Shown: positions 14,116-21,975 of the stretch, piece after piece
Layout of the letters: each line of letters begins with the position of its first letter
Position numbering within the stretch: the first letter of the stretch is position 1
Assembly (NCBI GenBank): GCA_900556785.1
Contig: USQK01000023.1
Span: forward strand, 1-24,560
DNA: 24,560 nucleotides
Direction of reading: 5' to 3'
DNA from: an uncultured Veillonella sp.
GTDB taxonomy: Bacteria; Bacillota; Negativicutes; Veillonellales; Veillonellaceae
The notes under the pieces: generated by a model
What the model was told of the DNA's origin: nothing
Databases searched by the model: none
Seen by the model: the letters and a program-made list of their open reading frames with translations, nothing else
Position numbers and translations under genes: made by a program

Positions 14116-15027
14116 CTAGTACTCATATATACGAATTATCCTCTCATCAGGGAATAATCTATGCTTTTTAGCCTTAAACTCTGGATTGTTATTAGAATCA
14201 AAATATTCAATCGTGTTTCTTAGCTACTCATGAGTAAAAGGACTCGTACTTGGATTATATACAAGCTGATTAAATACAGCATACCGTCCATCATATGCAG
14301 CAAATAGTAAATTAGATTTCTTATCTGGATTGTATGAATCCACTAACATTCCAGGCAATCCATTATTCCATACCGCTGAATAAGTAGGATTTTGTAACTC
14401 ATCAAAGATTCCCCATAAACGCCAATATCCTTGCAATGTGTGATAGAAATTATACTCTTTATCTACAAGTACTTTATTTTCTATATCTTTAGTATCAGGA
14501 TGATCTACGTCTAAAGGAATAATCTGAATAGAATACCAAATATCTCCTATCTCATACTCTATAAAAATAATGTTATCTAACATATAGAACATCTTCAACT
14601 CTGCATCTTTAGGAATGCGGAATGTCATGCCTTTACGAGTAATTGTGTCTGTATATGAATCTATATCATTTAAATTCTTCTTACAAGGAACCTTACTTCC
14701 TACTGGATACGATAAAAGAGTAGTCTTCTTTTCGTTATGAATCAACTTATCCGTTGAATGATACAATCTCCCACGAATTAAACTTAATTCTTGAGCATAC
14801 CCTTCTTCTTCACGTAAATACCCCATAGCTATGTCCTCGGTCCTCATTCGTTCTAAATGTCTTTGTAAATCAGCTTCAATCTTATCATTAGTTTGTTCAC
14901 TACTAACGCACTTCTCTTTAGCACTACCAGAAATATCACTTTGAGTAACCTGCTCTTTTGCATGTACTTGCGAAGCCATAAGACTTAGCATTAACAGTGC
15001 AGCAATGTATGAATATATTCTTTTCAC
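14116..15027 (-). pseudogene. Extended frame of the secreted protein, split by an in-frame TAG
   Basis: The reading frame of the secreted-protein gene does not end naturally at its TAG (14224-14226). In the same frame 35 further sense codons follow (14223 down to 14119), closing at a second TAG (14116-14118). The extra codons read like protein, for example NTIEYFDSNNNPEF and KAKKHRLFPDERIIRIYEY, with charged and aromatic residues rather than the random pattern of AT-rich spacer. The junction FTHE-stop-LRNTI would become a smooth FTHEQLRNTI with one C-to-T reversal (CAG to TAG). The likely history is a 303-residue protein truncated by a nonsense change. TAG read-through is the alternative. Confidence 0.6.
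14224..15027 (-). CDS. Secreted protein of unknown function
   Basis: 267 residues from a GTG at 15027, chosen because AAGGAGT lies 5-6 bases upstream; the longer ATG frame (15072) has no ribosome site. Residues 1 to about 24 form a signal peptide: KRIYSYIAALLMLSLMAS followed by QVHA and KE, so cleavage after VHA is likely. The mature N-terminus is charged and helical to about residue 90, with a possible coiled coil in IEADLQRHLERMRTED. The rest is mixed alpha/beta with many Tyr and Trp residues (DIWYSIQIIPLD, TLQGYWRLWGIF). I do not recognise the family. It is probably periplasmic. A promoter candidate is at 15084-15112. It seems to have lost its C-terminus (see the extended frame). Confidence 0.75.
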   Translation of the reverse strand: MKRIYSYIAALLMLSLMASQVHAKEQVTQSDISGSAKEKCVSSEQTNDKIEADLQRHLERMRTEDIAMGYLREEEGYAQELSLIRGRLYHSTDKLIHNEKKTTLLSYPVGSKVPCKKNLNDIDSYTDTITRKGMTFRIPKDAELKMFYMLDNIIFIEYEIGDIWYSIQIIPLDVDHPDTKDIENKVLVDKEYNFYHTLQGYWRLWGIFDELQNPTYSAVWNNGLPGMLVDSYNPDKKSNLLFAAYDGRYAVFNQLVYNPSTSPFTHE

Positions 15028-15083
15028 AATACAACTCCTTAGCTTTATAACAACCACTACATTAAACTTCAATCTCTACTAGT

Positions 15084-15112
15084 ATTGTACCTTTTAATAC
15101 TTGTACAGTCAT
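15084..15112 (-). promoter_or_regulatory. Candidate promoter for the secreted-protein gene
   Basis: On the minus strand, ATGACT (15107-15112), 17 bases, then TACAAT (15084-15089): four and five matches to the sigma-70 consensus. It starts just after the symporter terminator, which supports independent transcription. Confidence 0.45.
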
Positions 15113-15114
15113 CA

Positions 15115-15146
15115 AAAAAGGTTATCCCGTACGGGATAACCTTTTA
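15115..15146. terminator. Bidirectional terminator after the symporter gene
   Basis: A perfect palindrome with arms AAAAGGTTATCCCGT (15116-15130) and ACGGGATAACCTTTT (15131-15145). A- and T-runs at the two sides let it act in both directions. It ends the symporter transcript about 50 bases after its stop. Confidence 0.88.
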
Positions 15147-15196
15147 TTTGAGTTATATAATTAAGTATTTTTCTTAAGTTTAACTAGTTGCTAAAA

Positions 15197-16516
15197 CTAA
15201 GCACCTTGGAATTGAGGCATATCATCACCACTGGAGTCGTCCAATTTGCCTTGAAGATCATGGTCAACCATAGCACATACGGATGCGTCGGACCATACGT
15301 TTTCAGCGGTTTCAATCATGTCAATAATTGTATAGATTGGCAAGATAATACCAAGCAAACCAATTGGTGCACCGATGGAGCTCATCAAGGACAATGTTAA
15401 GAAGTAACAGCCCATTGGAACGCCGGCATTACCAATGGCAGCAAGTACTGCAATGAATAACCAAGCAATCATTGTGCCCATAGTCAATTCAATACCTGCA
15501 TTTTGCATTACAAATAAGGATGTGACAAGAATAAACGCTGCACAGCCATTCATATTAATAGTTGTACAAATTGGCAATACGAAACGAGCTACTGCAGGGT
15601 GAGCTTTCAAATTATCCTCAGCAGATGCCAATGTTACAGGCAATGTTGCAGCAGAAGATTTAGTGAACAATGCAACCGCTACAGCTGGGGACATTTTACG
15701 GAATACATCCACAGGGTTCAAACCACGGAATAACAAGAACAATGGAATTACGATAAAGAATTGGATTAAGTTACCGCCGATAACAACAGCAGTGTATTTA
15801 CCTAAAGCACCAACGATTACGCCCGCTTCGATTTGAGCAGATAATTGACCTGCGAAAGCAAGGATGCCGATTGGCAACACATAAAGTAATGCTTTAATCA
15901 ATGTAAATAGTAGTTCTTGTAAGCCGAACAGTACTTTCAATACTGCTTCGCGACCTTCTGTACGAGGCATAAAGGCAAACGCTAAACCAACGGAAGCAGA
16001 GATAAACATAACGGACAATACGTTACCTTCCAAATATGGTTTCATAATATTGTTAGGAATAACGGATAAGAAGTGATCATAATATGTTACATGACCTAAT
16101 TTTTCAGGTACTTGCGCTGCACCAGCACCAATTACATCAAGTGGTAAGTTACCTGGCGCAATCCAAAGGAATAGGCCAAGGCCTACGGCTGCTGCACAAA
16201 TAGTAGTAAGCAATGTGTATACTACTGCATGTCCAAAGATACGGCCTGTATCTTTTTTATTACCTAGCATAGATAATGTAGTAATTACTGCTAAGGACAC
16301 AGTTGGAATTGCAATGAATTGGAATAAACGTGTAAACACGGCTGCAATAAAGTTAAATAATTCATTTAAGGCTGGAATATGTTGCCAGCCCAAGATAGCA
16401 CCGATGACGAGCGCGCCCATCCATAAGATGAACTGACGCAATTTGCCTTGACCGCGGCTTTTTAAGGTAATCTCTTGCGCTAAGGCATCGACGTTTTTGT
16501 TGTTTTGATCTGCCAT
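15197..16516 (-). CDS. Dicarboxylate/amino acid:cation symporter (DAACS/GltP family)
   Basis: 439 residues, polytopic, with the family's hairpin motifs. The serine-rich loop is TKSSAATLPVTL (about residue 288), and the TM7 motif NMDGT appears as NMNGC (TTINMNGCAAF, about 318). TM8 holds DMIETAENVWSDASVCAMVD, with the Asp-Asn-Asp pattern that binds substrate and cation in glutamate transporters. NMNGC is a departure from the usual NMDGT and may alter cation or substrate choice. Likely substrates are dicarboxylates or acidic/neutral amino acids, driven by Na+ or H+; the sequence does not say which. The start has AGAGAGGTG about 7 bases upstream. It is the only gene here with a near-perfect promoter and a leader terminator. 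Confidence 0.92.
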   Translation of the reverse strand: MADQNNKNVDALAQEITLKSRGQGKLRQFILWMGALVIGAILGWQHIPALNELFNFIAAVFTRLFQFIAIPTVSLAVITTLSMLGNKKDTGRIFGHAVVYTLLTTICAAAVGLGLFLWIAPGNLPLDVIGAGAAQVPEKLGHVTYYDHFLSVIPNNIMKPYLEGNVLSVMFISASVGLAFAFMPRTEGREAVLKVLFGLQELLFTLIKALLYVLPIGILAFAGQLSAQIEAGVIVGALGKYTAVVIGGNLIQFFIVIPLFLLFRGLNPVDVFRKMSPAVAVALFTKSSAATLPVTLASAEDNLKAHPAVARFVLPICTTINMNGCAAFILVTSLFVMQNAGIELTMGTMIAWLFIAVLAAIGNAGVPMGCYFLTLSLMSSIGAPIGLLGIILPIYTIIDMIETAENVWSDASVCAMVDHDLQGKLDDSSGDDMPQFQGA

Positions 16517-16545
16517 AAAAACACCTCTCTAAAAACTAAACTATT

Positions 16546-16603
16546 AGAGACTAAAAAAAGAAATCCCAGCCCTAGGGCTGGGATAGTGAATATCCGAGTC
16601 TCT
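16546..16603 (-). promoter_or_regulatory. Leader attenuator of the symporter gene
   Basis: Between the promoter and the start codon lies an intrinsic terminator: on the minus strand an 11-bp self-complementary stem (plus 16563-16584, ATCCCAGCCCT and AGGGCTGGGAT), then TTTCTTTTTTT. An outer stem AGAGACT/AGTCTCT (16546-16552 with 16597-16603) encloses it. Transcripts starting near 16607 must pass it to reach the gene 47 bases further on, so it would stop most of them unless relieved. It might instead partly end the transcript of the upstream membrane-protein gene; both uses are compatible. Confidence 0.7.
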
Positions 16604-16614
16604 CTTTAATTCAC

Positions 16615-16643
16615 ATTATAAAGATATGTTTTAAGACTGTCAA
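16615..16643 (-). promoter_or_regulatory. Consensus sigma-70 promoter of the symporter gene
   Basis: On the minus strand TTGACA (16638-16643), exactly 17 bases, then TATAAT (16615-16620): a perfect match in both boxes and spacing. Predicted transcription start is near 16607, giving a leader of about 90 nt. Confidence 0.9.
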
Positions 16644-16647
16644 TTCT

Positions 16648-16681
16648 AATATGTGAATATATTCTAATATATTCACATATT
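16648..16681. promoter_or_regulatory. 34-bp perfect palindrome just upstream of the symporter promoter
   Basis: Arms AATATGTGAATATATT (16648-16663) and AATATATTCACATATT (16666-16681) with CT between. It ends 4 bases before the -35 box. The position and full symmetry suggest the binding site of a dimeric or tetrameric regulator. TGTGA and TCACA half-sites occur, but 16 bases apart, not the 6 of a CRP/FNR site. Confidence 0.65.
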
Positions 16682-16713
16682 GTTCCAAATTTTTTATAGT
16701 CACTCTGAAAAAA

Positions 16714-17580
16714 CTAATGATACATATCTATATCTATAGTAATCATTCGAGTTCGCTCTGGATTAAACATAAAGTAAATGACTCTTGGCTGATCATGATC
16801 AAAATTATGATAAATAACATATACTATATATTTCTCAGCTGATACTCGAGTACTATAATAAAAATCTTCCTTAGGATCATCACCGACACTTTGTGTACCA
16901 TCAATTATCCAGGGAAATAATTTCCAGTTTTGTCGTTGAATGGTGATAATCTCATAATAATTGTCTATATCACTAACCAATACATTTTTATCTTTTGGAT
17001 ATGTAAACGAATTAAGTACTTCAACTGTAGTATCTTTGTCCCTGCCATTTATAAACGAATACCAAGAATTAGATTTAACAATTGCCTCATACCTTGAAAT
17101 CGTAGCTTTATCACCATCTAATACTAAACAGCTTTGATTCCCACCTATTCCAATTATTTCAGCAGAAGAAATCACTTTCAAACCCTCTGGTAAAGACTTA
17201 GGTGTTTGTAACGGAGCCGGAATATACCCCGCCTTAGATGAAGGCCATGTAGAGTGCCATCGTTGTGTATCATAATGAGATACCCCTATAGCAGAAAACA
17301 CTAAAGTAACAGCTAATGTAGGAAGCATACACAGAAAAAAGGTTACATAAAAATATGTTAAAAATCTTTTTCGTATAGCTTCCTCACTATCGATTACACC
17401 ACATTTTTCAAATAACAATACAATCGTAGCTACTAGCAAAATCAGATAGTATAACCCAGAATATGATATCTCATCCGAGAATAAAAATGTGAGTACCCAA
17501 AGAGTTATAAAGAACCATATACTCTTTCTATAGGGAGCAGAAAAAAATAATTTCTTCAAGTAAATTAAACACTGTCGCAT
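16714..17580 (-). CDS. Membrane-anchored protein of unknown function, paralogue A
   Basis: 288 residues. Three or four N-terminal membrane segments (about 21-35, 42-57, 74-100) are followed by an extracytoplasmic domain of some 180 residues. This domain shares blocks with the neighbouring protein at 17611-18441: WPSSKAG.. and PKSLPEGLKVISSAEI here against WPNDKELPEG and PKALPEGIIRASAS there, and LDGDKATISRYEAIVKSNSWY against LEGDPAVIAQYENIAKTQAIY. I do not recognise a known family. GTGGAGAA about 8 bases upstream sets the ATG. It is 30 bases after paralogue B and probably co-transcribed with it and the alcohol dehydrogenase. The symporter leader terminator lies downstream. Confidence 0.8.
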   Translation of the reverse strand: MRQCLIYLKKLFFSAPYRKSIWFFITLWVLTFLFSDEISYSGLYYLILLVATIVLLFEKCGVIDSEEAIRKRFLTYFYVTFFLCMLPTLAVTLVFSAIGVSHYDTQRWHSTWPSSKAGYIPAPLQTPKSLPEGLKVISSAEIIGIGGNQSCLVLDGDKATISRYEAIVKSNSWYSFINGRDKDTTVEVLNSFTYPKDKNVLVSDIDNYYEIITIQRQNWKLFPWIIDGTQSVGDDPKEDFYYSTRVSAEKYIVYVIYHNFDHDQPRVIYFMFNPERTRMITIDIDMYH

Positions 17581-17610
17581 TTATGTTCTCCACAACAATA
17601 CCTATTCAAA

Positions 17611-18441
17611 TTACTTAGATTGATAAAACACAGCCCGTGTCCCATCATTACTGATCAAAAGTTCCACAAAATGAGGTCTTTTAGTATTTCCATCGTCTAC
17701 AAAAACATATAATCTATGATTACGAACGGAACTAGTAGTTTGATTAACTACCGATTTTGTTTCTTTTCTAGGTGCAAAACGCAACCATTCAATGAAATCT
17801 CGCTTAGGTAAGTCTATTGGCACTTCATTTATGCTTTCAATAATATTGTATTCACTAGGATGCGATATAGACGTTTTTCGTTCTCCCGTATTTAAATCAC
17901 GTAAAACACCATGCTTATCGATTTGTACTTGGTAAATAGCCTGTGTCTTTGCAATGTTCTCATACTGTGCAATAACTGCAGGGTCCCCTTCTAATACAGT
18001 ATATTTTATAGGATATGCATTAGCCCAAACTAAGCTATCACCAGATGCAGATGCTCTTATAATTCCTTCTGGAAGTGCCTTAGGACGCTTTAAGCCTTCT
18101 GGCAATTCCTTATCATTAGGCCAACCTCGTCTCCAGTCCATAGTCCCAAACGCAAAATCATCAGTTTGATCATGAGTCGTTTGAGTATCGTACTTAAACC
18201 AATCAGCTACGAGCCAAGATATACTAAGGGTTACGACAATAAACAAAGCACAAGCCAATCGGCTATGTGTTTTTTCAGATATGGACTGTTTCTTAAAGCG
18301 CCTATATTGAAGTAACACACTCAACACTATGGCTATGCCAAAAACAATGTAAGTAATTGGGGCTATGTTAAATAGCACTACTACAATTACAAATAACACG
18401 CATAGCAGAACTGTTAGTAGGCCATAAAATCCTTGGAACAA
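17611..18441 (-). CDS. Membrane-anchored protein of unknown function, paralogue B
   Basis: 276 residues starting at TTG (18441), with AGGAG 6 bases upstream; no ATG in frame fits better. Membrane segments are at about 7-27, 29-46 and 62-80, then a soluble domain from residue 85. That domain resembles paralogue A: LPEG-x-x-x-PKALPEG (113-126), then VLEGDPAVIAQYENIAKTQ (149-167), and a C-terminal block ending in LISNDGTRAVFYQSK against MFNPERTRMITID in A. The pair looks like an old tandem duplication with much divergence. Function is unknown; the domain probably faces outward. It begins 25 bases after the alcohol dehydrogenase stop, so an operon is likely. Confidence 0.8.
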   Translation of the reverse strand: MFQGFYGLLTVLLCVLFVIVVVLFNIAPITYIVFGIAIVLSVLLQYRRFKKQSISEKTHSRLACALFIVVTLSISWLVADWFKYDTQTTHDQTDDFAFGTMDWRRGWPNDKELPEGLKRPKALPEGIIRASASGDSLVWANAYPIKYTVLEGDPAVIAQYENIAKTQAIYQVQIDKHGVLRDLNTGERKTSISHPSEYNIIESINEVPIDLPKRDFIEWLRFAPRKETKSVVNQTTSSVRNHRLYVFVDDGNTKRPHFVELLISNDGTRAVFYQSK

Positions 18442-18465
18442 AACTCTCTCCTATAATGACAACAC

Positions 18466-19638
18466 CTAGAACATTTTCTTATACAATACTTCAATATCGT
18501 CACGGCTTATTTCAGCCACTGTATTAGCAATATTGCCTGTAGCTACAACGTATACATTATCTACGAGCCATGGAATGTCTTTTTTCGTAAATCCTAATTC
18601 TGTAAGGTTTGTAGTAAGGTCTAGGTCATGTACGATTAGGCGTAATGCTTCGCCTAGTTCGGAACCATCTCCGTGGTTAAATATCCGAGCTAAGGCACCA
18701 AATTTATCAGGATTAGCACTCCATGTATATTCCACCGCAACAGGTTCAATAATAGCAAGGCCTACACCATGGGTAATATCTTTAAGGCCACTGGCTGGAT
18801 GTTCCATACCATGTGCTAATGTTACACCAGCTGTGTTAATAACCATGCCCCCAAATGTGCTAGCTAATGTAACGGACTCCCAAGCTTTTGTAAGTTGAGT
18901 TTCGTTGAGAACAGCTGGTTTGCCTTCCGCCATTGCTTTCACATGTTTATATAGTGGTATAAGGTATTGTGCTAATAAGGTTACAGCATAATGAGCTAAC
19001 GCATCGGTGAAAGGTTGCGCCGTTTTAGATGTATAGGCCTCGATGTTGTGGCATAGTGCATCAAAGCCTACAGATGCCAATACATGAGGTGGCATTGTAC
19101 CCATTACAGCAGGGTCTACAATAGAAACCTTTGGCACAATAGCATTGCAGCGTAAGGATTTCTTATCACCTGTTTCAGGATTAGTAAGAACACCAAAACC
19201 GTTACCTTCAGAGCCGGTACCACAAGTCGTTGGAATAACAATAAGAGGCAGCGCATTATCACTTGTTTTACGATTGAAAATATAGTCGTTAATATCGCCT
19301 TTATTCACCGCCATAAAGGCAATCCCTTTGGCACAGTCCATGATGGAACCACCGCCGATAGCAATAACCATATCACAGCTTTCAGATTTAGCTAATGCAG
19401 CGCCGTCTAAGGCAGTTGTGGTTAATGGATTGGCATCCACTTGATCAAACAATACATGACCGATATGAGCTGCATCAAGCTTTGCTACCACCCGATCATA
19501 TAAACCAGATTTTTTGGCACTAGTACGACCAGTTACAATAAGTGCTTTCTTACCATATGGTGCAGCAAAATCAGCAACATTATCTACTTTATTCCAACCA
19601 AATTGGATATTTACAGGTAAAAAATAAGAGAATTCCAT
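18466..19638 (-). CDS. Iron-containing alcohol dehydrogenase (type III)
   Basis: 390 residues, the usual length for the family. The nucleotide-binding motif is GGGSIMDCAKG (95-105), and PTTCGTGSEG follows at 136-145. The four metal ligands are in place: Asp193 and His197 (FDALCHNIEAY), His276 (LAHGMEHPASG) and His290 (ITHGVGLA). It is an NAD(P)H-dependent alcohol dehydrogenase; relatives reduce propionaldehyde, butyraldehyde or 3-hydroxypropionaldehyde. A link with the pdu pathway (PduQ-like step, propionaldehyde to propanol) is plausible but the gene lies about 11 kb away behind a promoter of its own, so this is inference. The ribosome site is AGAGGT about 6 bases before the ATG. Confidence 0.93.
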   Translation of the reverse strand: MEFSYFLPVNIQFGWNKVDNVADFAAPYGKKALIVTGRTSAKKSGLYDRVVAKLDAAHIGHVLFDQVDANPLTTTALDGAALAKSESCDMVIAIGGGSIMDCAKGIAFMAVNKGDINDYIFNRKTSDNALPLIVIPTTCGTGSEGNGFGVLTNPETGDKKSLRCNAIVPKVSIVDPAVMGTMPPHVLASVGFDALCHNIEAYTSKTAQPFTDALAHYAVTLLAQYLIPLYKHVKAMAEGKPAVLNETQLTKAWESVTLASTFGGMVINTAGVTLAHGMEHPASGLKDITHGVGLAIIEPVAVEYTWSANPDKFGALARIFNHGDGSELGEALRLIVHDLDLTTNLTELGFTKKDIPWLVDNVYVVATGNIANTVAEISRDDIEVLYKKMF

Positions 19639-19677
19639 GTGATAACCTCTTTTCTTTGAAAACTAGTTCTTAGTGTT

Positions 19678-19706
19678 ATTGTAAAGGATATTTAAAAGCA
19701 TGTAAA
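19678..19706 (-). promoter_or_regulatory. Promoter of the alcohol dehydrogenase operon
   Basis: Minus strand: TTTACA (19701-19706), 17 bases, TACAAT (19678-19683), each one base off consensus. It gives a leader of about 30-35 nt to the ATG at 19638. Confidence 0.65.
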
Positions 19707-19785
19707 ACCTCATAGGGCTTTCACCAGAAAACAGGTATACTAATAATAAGAGGGGTATTTATATTTATAGAGGGAGAGAACATCT

Positions 19786-21345
19786 ATGAAATTTGCCATT
19801 AAACATTTATGGTCTTCGCTGCGAGACCTAGCAACGCAGTCGCCTATATTACTGGCATTAATTGCCATATTTTCATGTACACCGTTGTATATTGAACAAG
19901 ATTGGTTTGCCGAAATCGACATTAAACTATACTCACTGTATTTCTTTATCGTTATATTACAAAGCTATATAACAAGAACCCGAAAGTTTTCCATTTTATA
20001 TACCTTAGTAAGTATCGGAATCAGCGTTGGCCTTTATATGATTCACGAAAGCTACGGCTATGTACGGGGTATTGAACTGGCTACGGAAAATATATCGTAC
20101 CTATGGCTGTACTCCATGATTGCCTTGTATTTCACATCGCCTGGTGAACACTACATCGGTGAAATCATTAACCGCATCAAACGGATTGGCATCACCCTTG
20201 TTACGTCTACGCTATATAACATTGTTATCATCATGAGTTTATGGTTCTTCTTCATCATCGTGGACCAACCATTCAACTTTGAAGAAACCATTTTTAAGGT
20301 ACTCGCATCCATTAATATGTTCATTTGTCTATCTATGGTATGTTCTTACAAAGAGGATCCCGCAGGTCCTCCAGCACCAAACTCATTTTTTACTGTTGTA
20401 TTCGGCATCATCTTGCCTAAGGCGTCCATTATTACAGGCATTCTAGCTAACATCTATTTGGTCTTGATCCTGTTAGGGCTTCGAGAGGATACGCGTTTCT
20501 TCTACACCTATTATCCGTATGTAGCCATTTTCTACCTATTCTACTTGGCTAGCTTTAGATCTAGTGAAAGTAGCAGAACACAGCAAATCCTATGCTTCTT
20601 ATTCATTACGCTAACTACACTGTGCTTAGTTCTTATCGGTAAACGTGTGATTAATGAACCAGTTCTCTGGCTCAATACGATTTACGTGAGTGCATTCAAT
20701 TTAATCTTCTTAGTACACAATGTATATTCTCTTGTGAAGGGTTTAAAACCTTCTGTACACACAACAGTTATGGCTCTTGCCTTAGGTACTGTTCTCTTGA
20801 CGCCATTCATAGGCTATACAACGTATCGTGAATTTGTGACCTATACTAAAGTTGATGGCGAATGGCATGCAAGCCTACCAATATCTGCTACCTTTGATCC
20901 TAACTTCACGAACTACGGCACACCATATGTACCTGTAGACGATATAAAATCGACAGATACAAACCCAATAAACGGCAGACGCGTCGAGTATATCAATTTT
21001 GATGCTTTGTCTGCACCAAAGGTTATCTCTATTGCAGGCTACGATAAATACATTGAAAACATCGAGTTAATTGTATACGAACAAGACCTTAAGGAATACC
21101 AAGTGGAAACTGCTAACTTCGACTCTATTTCCTTCAAATTCCTTAACCATGGCCTTGATCTAGAAGTATCTCTACCAAATGGTGTGACAGAGGTGCATCA
21201 TATTTATGATAAATTCCTTACAGTCGATAAAACAGCTATCGATCCTGTCATTATAGAAGGCACTGGATACAAGCTATTGATTACATCGTACTTCATAAAC
21301 CAATTCGATACACGTAAACTTAAATTTAATGTACTATATAACTAA
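19786..21345 (+). CDS. Polytopic membrane protein with C-terminal soluble domain (DUF4153-like)
   Basis: 519 residues. About ten membrane helices occupy residues 15 to 365, beginning SPILLALIAIFSCTPLYIEQ and ending with VMALALGTVLLTPFIGY. The remaining 150 residues form a soluble domain with many beta-type segments, starting TTYREFVTYTKVDGEWH. The layout resembles DUF4153 proteins, whose role is unknown; the assignment is moderate because no short motif is decisive. GGGAGAG lies about 8 bases before the ATG. It is divergent from the alcohol dehydrogenase and convergent with the flavodoxin, so it is a single-gene unit. A TATACT at 19736-19741 could be its -10, but no -35 is convincing. Confidence 0.75.
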   Translation: MKFAIKHLWSSLRDLATQSPILLALIAIFSCTPLYIEQDWFAEIDIKLYSLYFFIVILQSYITRTRKFSILYTLVSIGISVGLYMIHESYGYVRGIELATENISYLWLYSMIALYFTSPGEHYIGEIINRIKRIGITLVTSTLYNIVIIMSLWFFFIIVDQPFNFEETIFKVLASINMFICLSMVCSYKEDPAGPPAPNSFFTVVFGIILPKASIITGILANIYLVLILLGLREDTRFFYTYYPYVAIFYLFYLASFRSSESSRTQQILCFLFITLTTLCLVLIGKRVINEPVLWLNTIYVSAFNLIFLVHNVYSLVKGLKPSVHTTVMALALGTVLLTPFIGYTTYREFVTYTKVDGEWHASLPISATFDPNFTNYGTPYVPVDDIKSTDTNPINGRRVEYINFDALSAPKVISIAGYDKYIENIELIVYEQDLKEYQVETANFDSISFKFLNHGLDLEVSLPNGVTEVHHIYDKFLTVDKTAIDPVIIEGTGYKLLITSYFINQFDTRKLKFNVLYN

Positions 21346-21374
21346 GATTCCATAATCATAAATATAATAAAGAA

Positions 21375-21421
21375 ACAATATCTTATTGTAATAGTAGGCA
21401 CAATATAATATTGTAATAGTA
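21375..21421. repeat. Two tandem 22-bp repeats, each with a dyad
   Basis: Copies at 21375-21396 and 21400-21421 (period 25) differ at 2 of 22 positions. Each has ACAATAT..TATTGT symmetry followed by AATAGTA. They lie between the convergent membrane-protein and flavodoxin genes, right before the shared terminator. Confidence 0.7.
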
Positions 21422-21422
21422 C

Positions 21423-21454
21423 AAAAGCAGTACCCCGAAAGGGGTACTGCTTTT
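21423..21454. terminator. Shared bidirectional terminator
   Basis: Arms AAAAGCAGTACCCC (21423-21436) and GGGGTACTGCTTTT (21441-21454) around a stable GAAA tetraloop. It serves the convergent genes on both sides. Confidence 0.92.
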
Positions 21455-21459
21455 ATTCA

Positions 21460-21975
21460 TTATCCAAGCTTTGTAAGGATATCTTTAGCAAAGTCTTGGG
21501 CCGCTTTAAAATCGTCTTCATTTGGGTGTACTGCAGCTTGTTTGTGACGTGCATCGCGATCAGCAGATTGACCGTGGCTATGCCCTTTCGGGAACATCTT
21601 GTACATCATTTCGATAACCTTAGGATCTACCTTACCTTGACAGATGAAGGTTCCTACAGGCTCTACGCCATCGGATAAACAATTTGCTGCATTGATTAAG
21701 CTCTCCTTAGCATGTGCCATTTGCGGTGGTACGCCAGCTGTTGCAAACAGAGCAATGTGAGGGTTATGTAATATGCCTAGTACATCACGGGCCTCTTTAT
21801 TAGCTGTCCCTTTATCCACCCAGAATCCTGCAAATACAAGATCGTAAGATGATAAATCGGACGGCACTTCTTTCATAGATACACATGGTGTACCTGCAGG
21901 CAATACACTAGTAATAGCCTCTGCCACTTGTTTAGTATTTCCCGTAAGGGATGAGTATATAACAATAGACTTCAT
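21460..21975 (-). CDS. Flavodoxin-family protein
   Basis: 171 residues. The FMN phosphate loop is at the N-terminus: IVIYSSLTGNTKQVAEAI (residues 4-21). LVFAGFWVDKGTANKEARDVL (47-67) and IALFATAGVPP (75-85) fit the second and third flavin-contacting strands of short flavodoxin-like proteins. The C-terminal part contains a His-rich stretch, FPKGHSHGQSADRDARHK, unusual for an electron-carrier flavodoxin. It is probably a cytoplasmic redox protein with bound FMN; the partner is unknown. TAGGAGG lies 7-8 bases before the ATG. A promoter candidate on the minus strand has TATAAT (22005-22010) and a weak TTAAAC (22028-22033) at 17 bases. Confidence 0.9.
   Translation of the reverse strand: MKSIVIYSSLTGNTKQVAEAITSVLPAGTPCVSMKEVPSDLSSYDLVFAGFWVDKGTANKEARDVLGILHNPHIALFATAGVPPQMAHAKESLINAANCLSDGVEPVGTFICQGKVDPKVIEMMYKMFPKGHSHGQSADRDARHKQAAVHPNEDDFKAAQDFAKDILTKLG

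Noticed and set aside
16648..16681. CRP or FNR binding site in the long palindrome
   Set aside because: TGTGA and TCACA occur but are 16 bases apart, not the 6 expected for a CRP dimer; FNR half-sites (TTGAT) are absent.
21375..21421. CRISPR array
   Set aside because: Only two copies with a 3-base gap; no spacers and no cas genes in the window.
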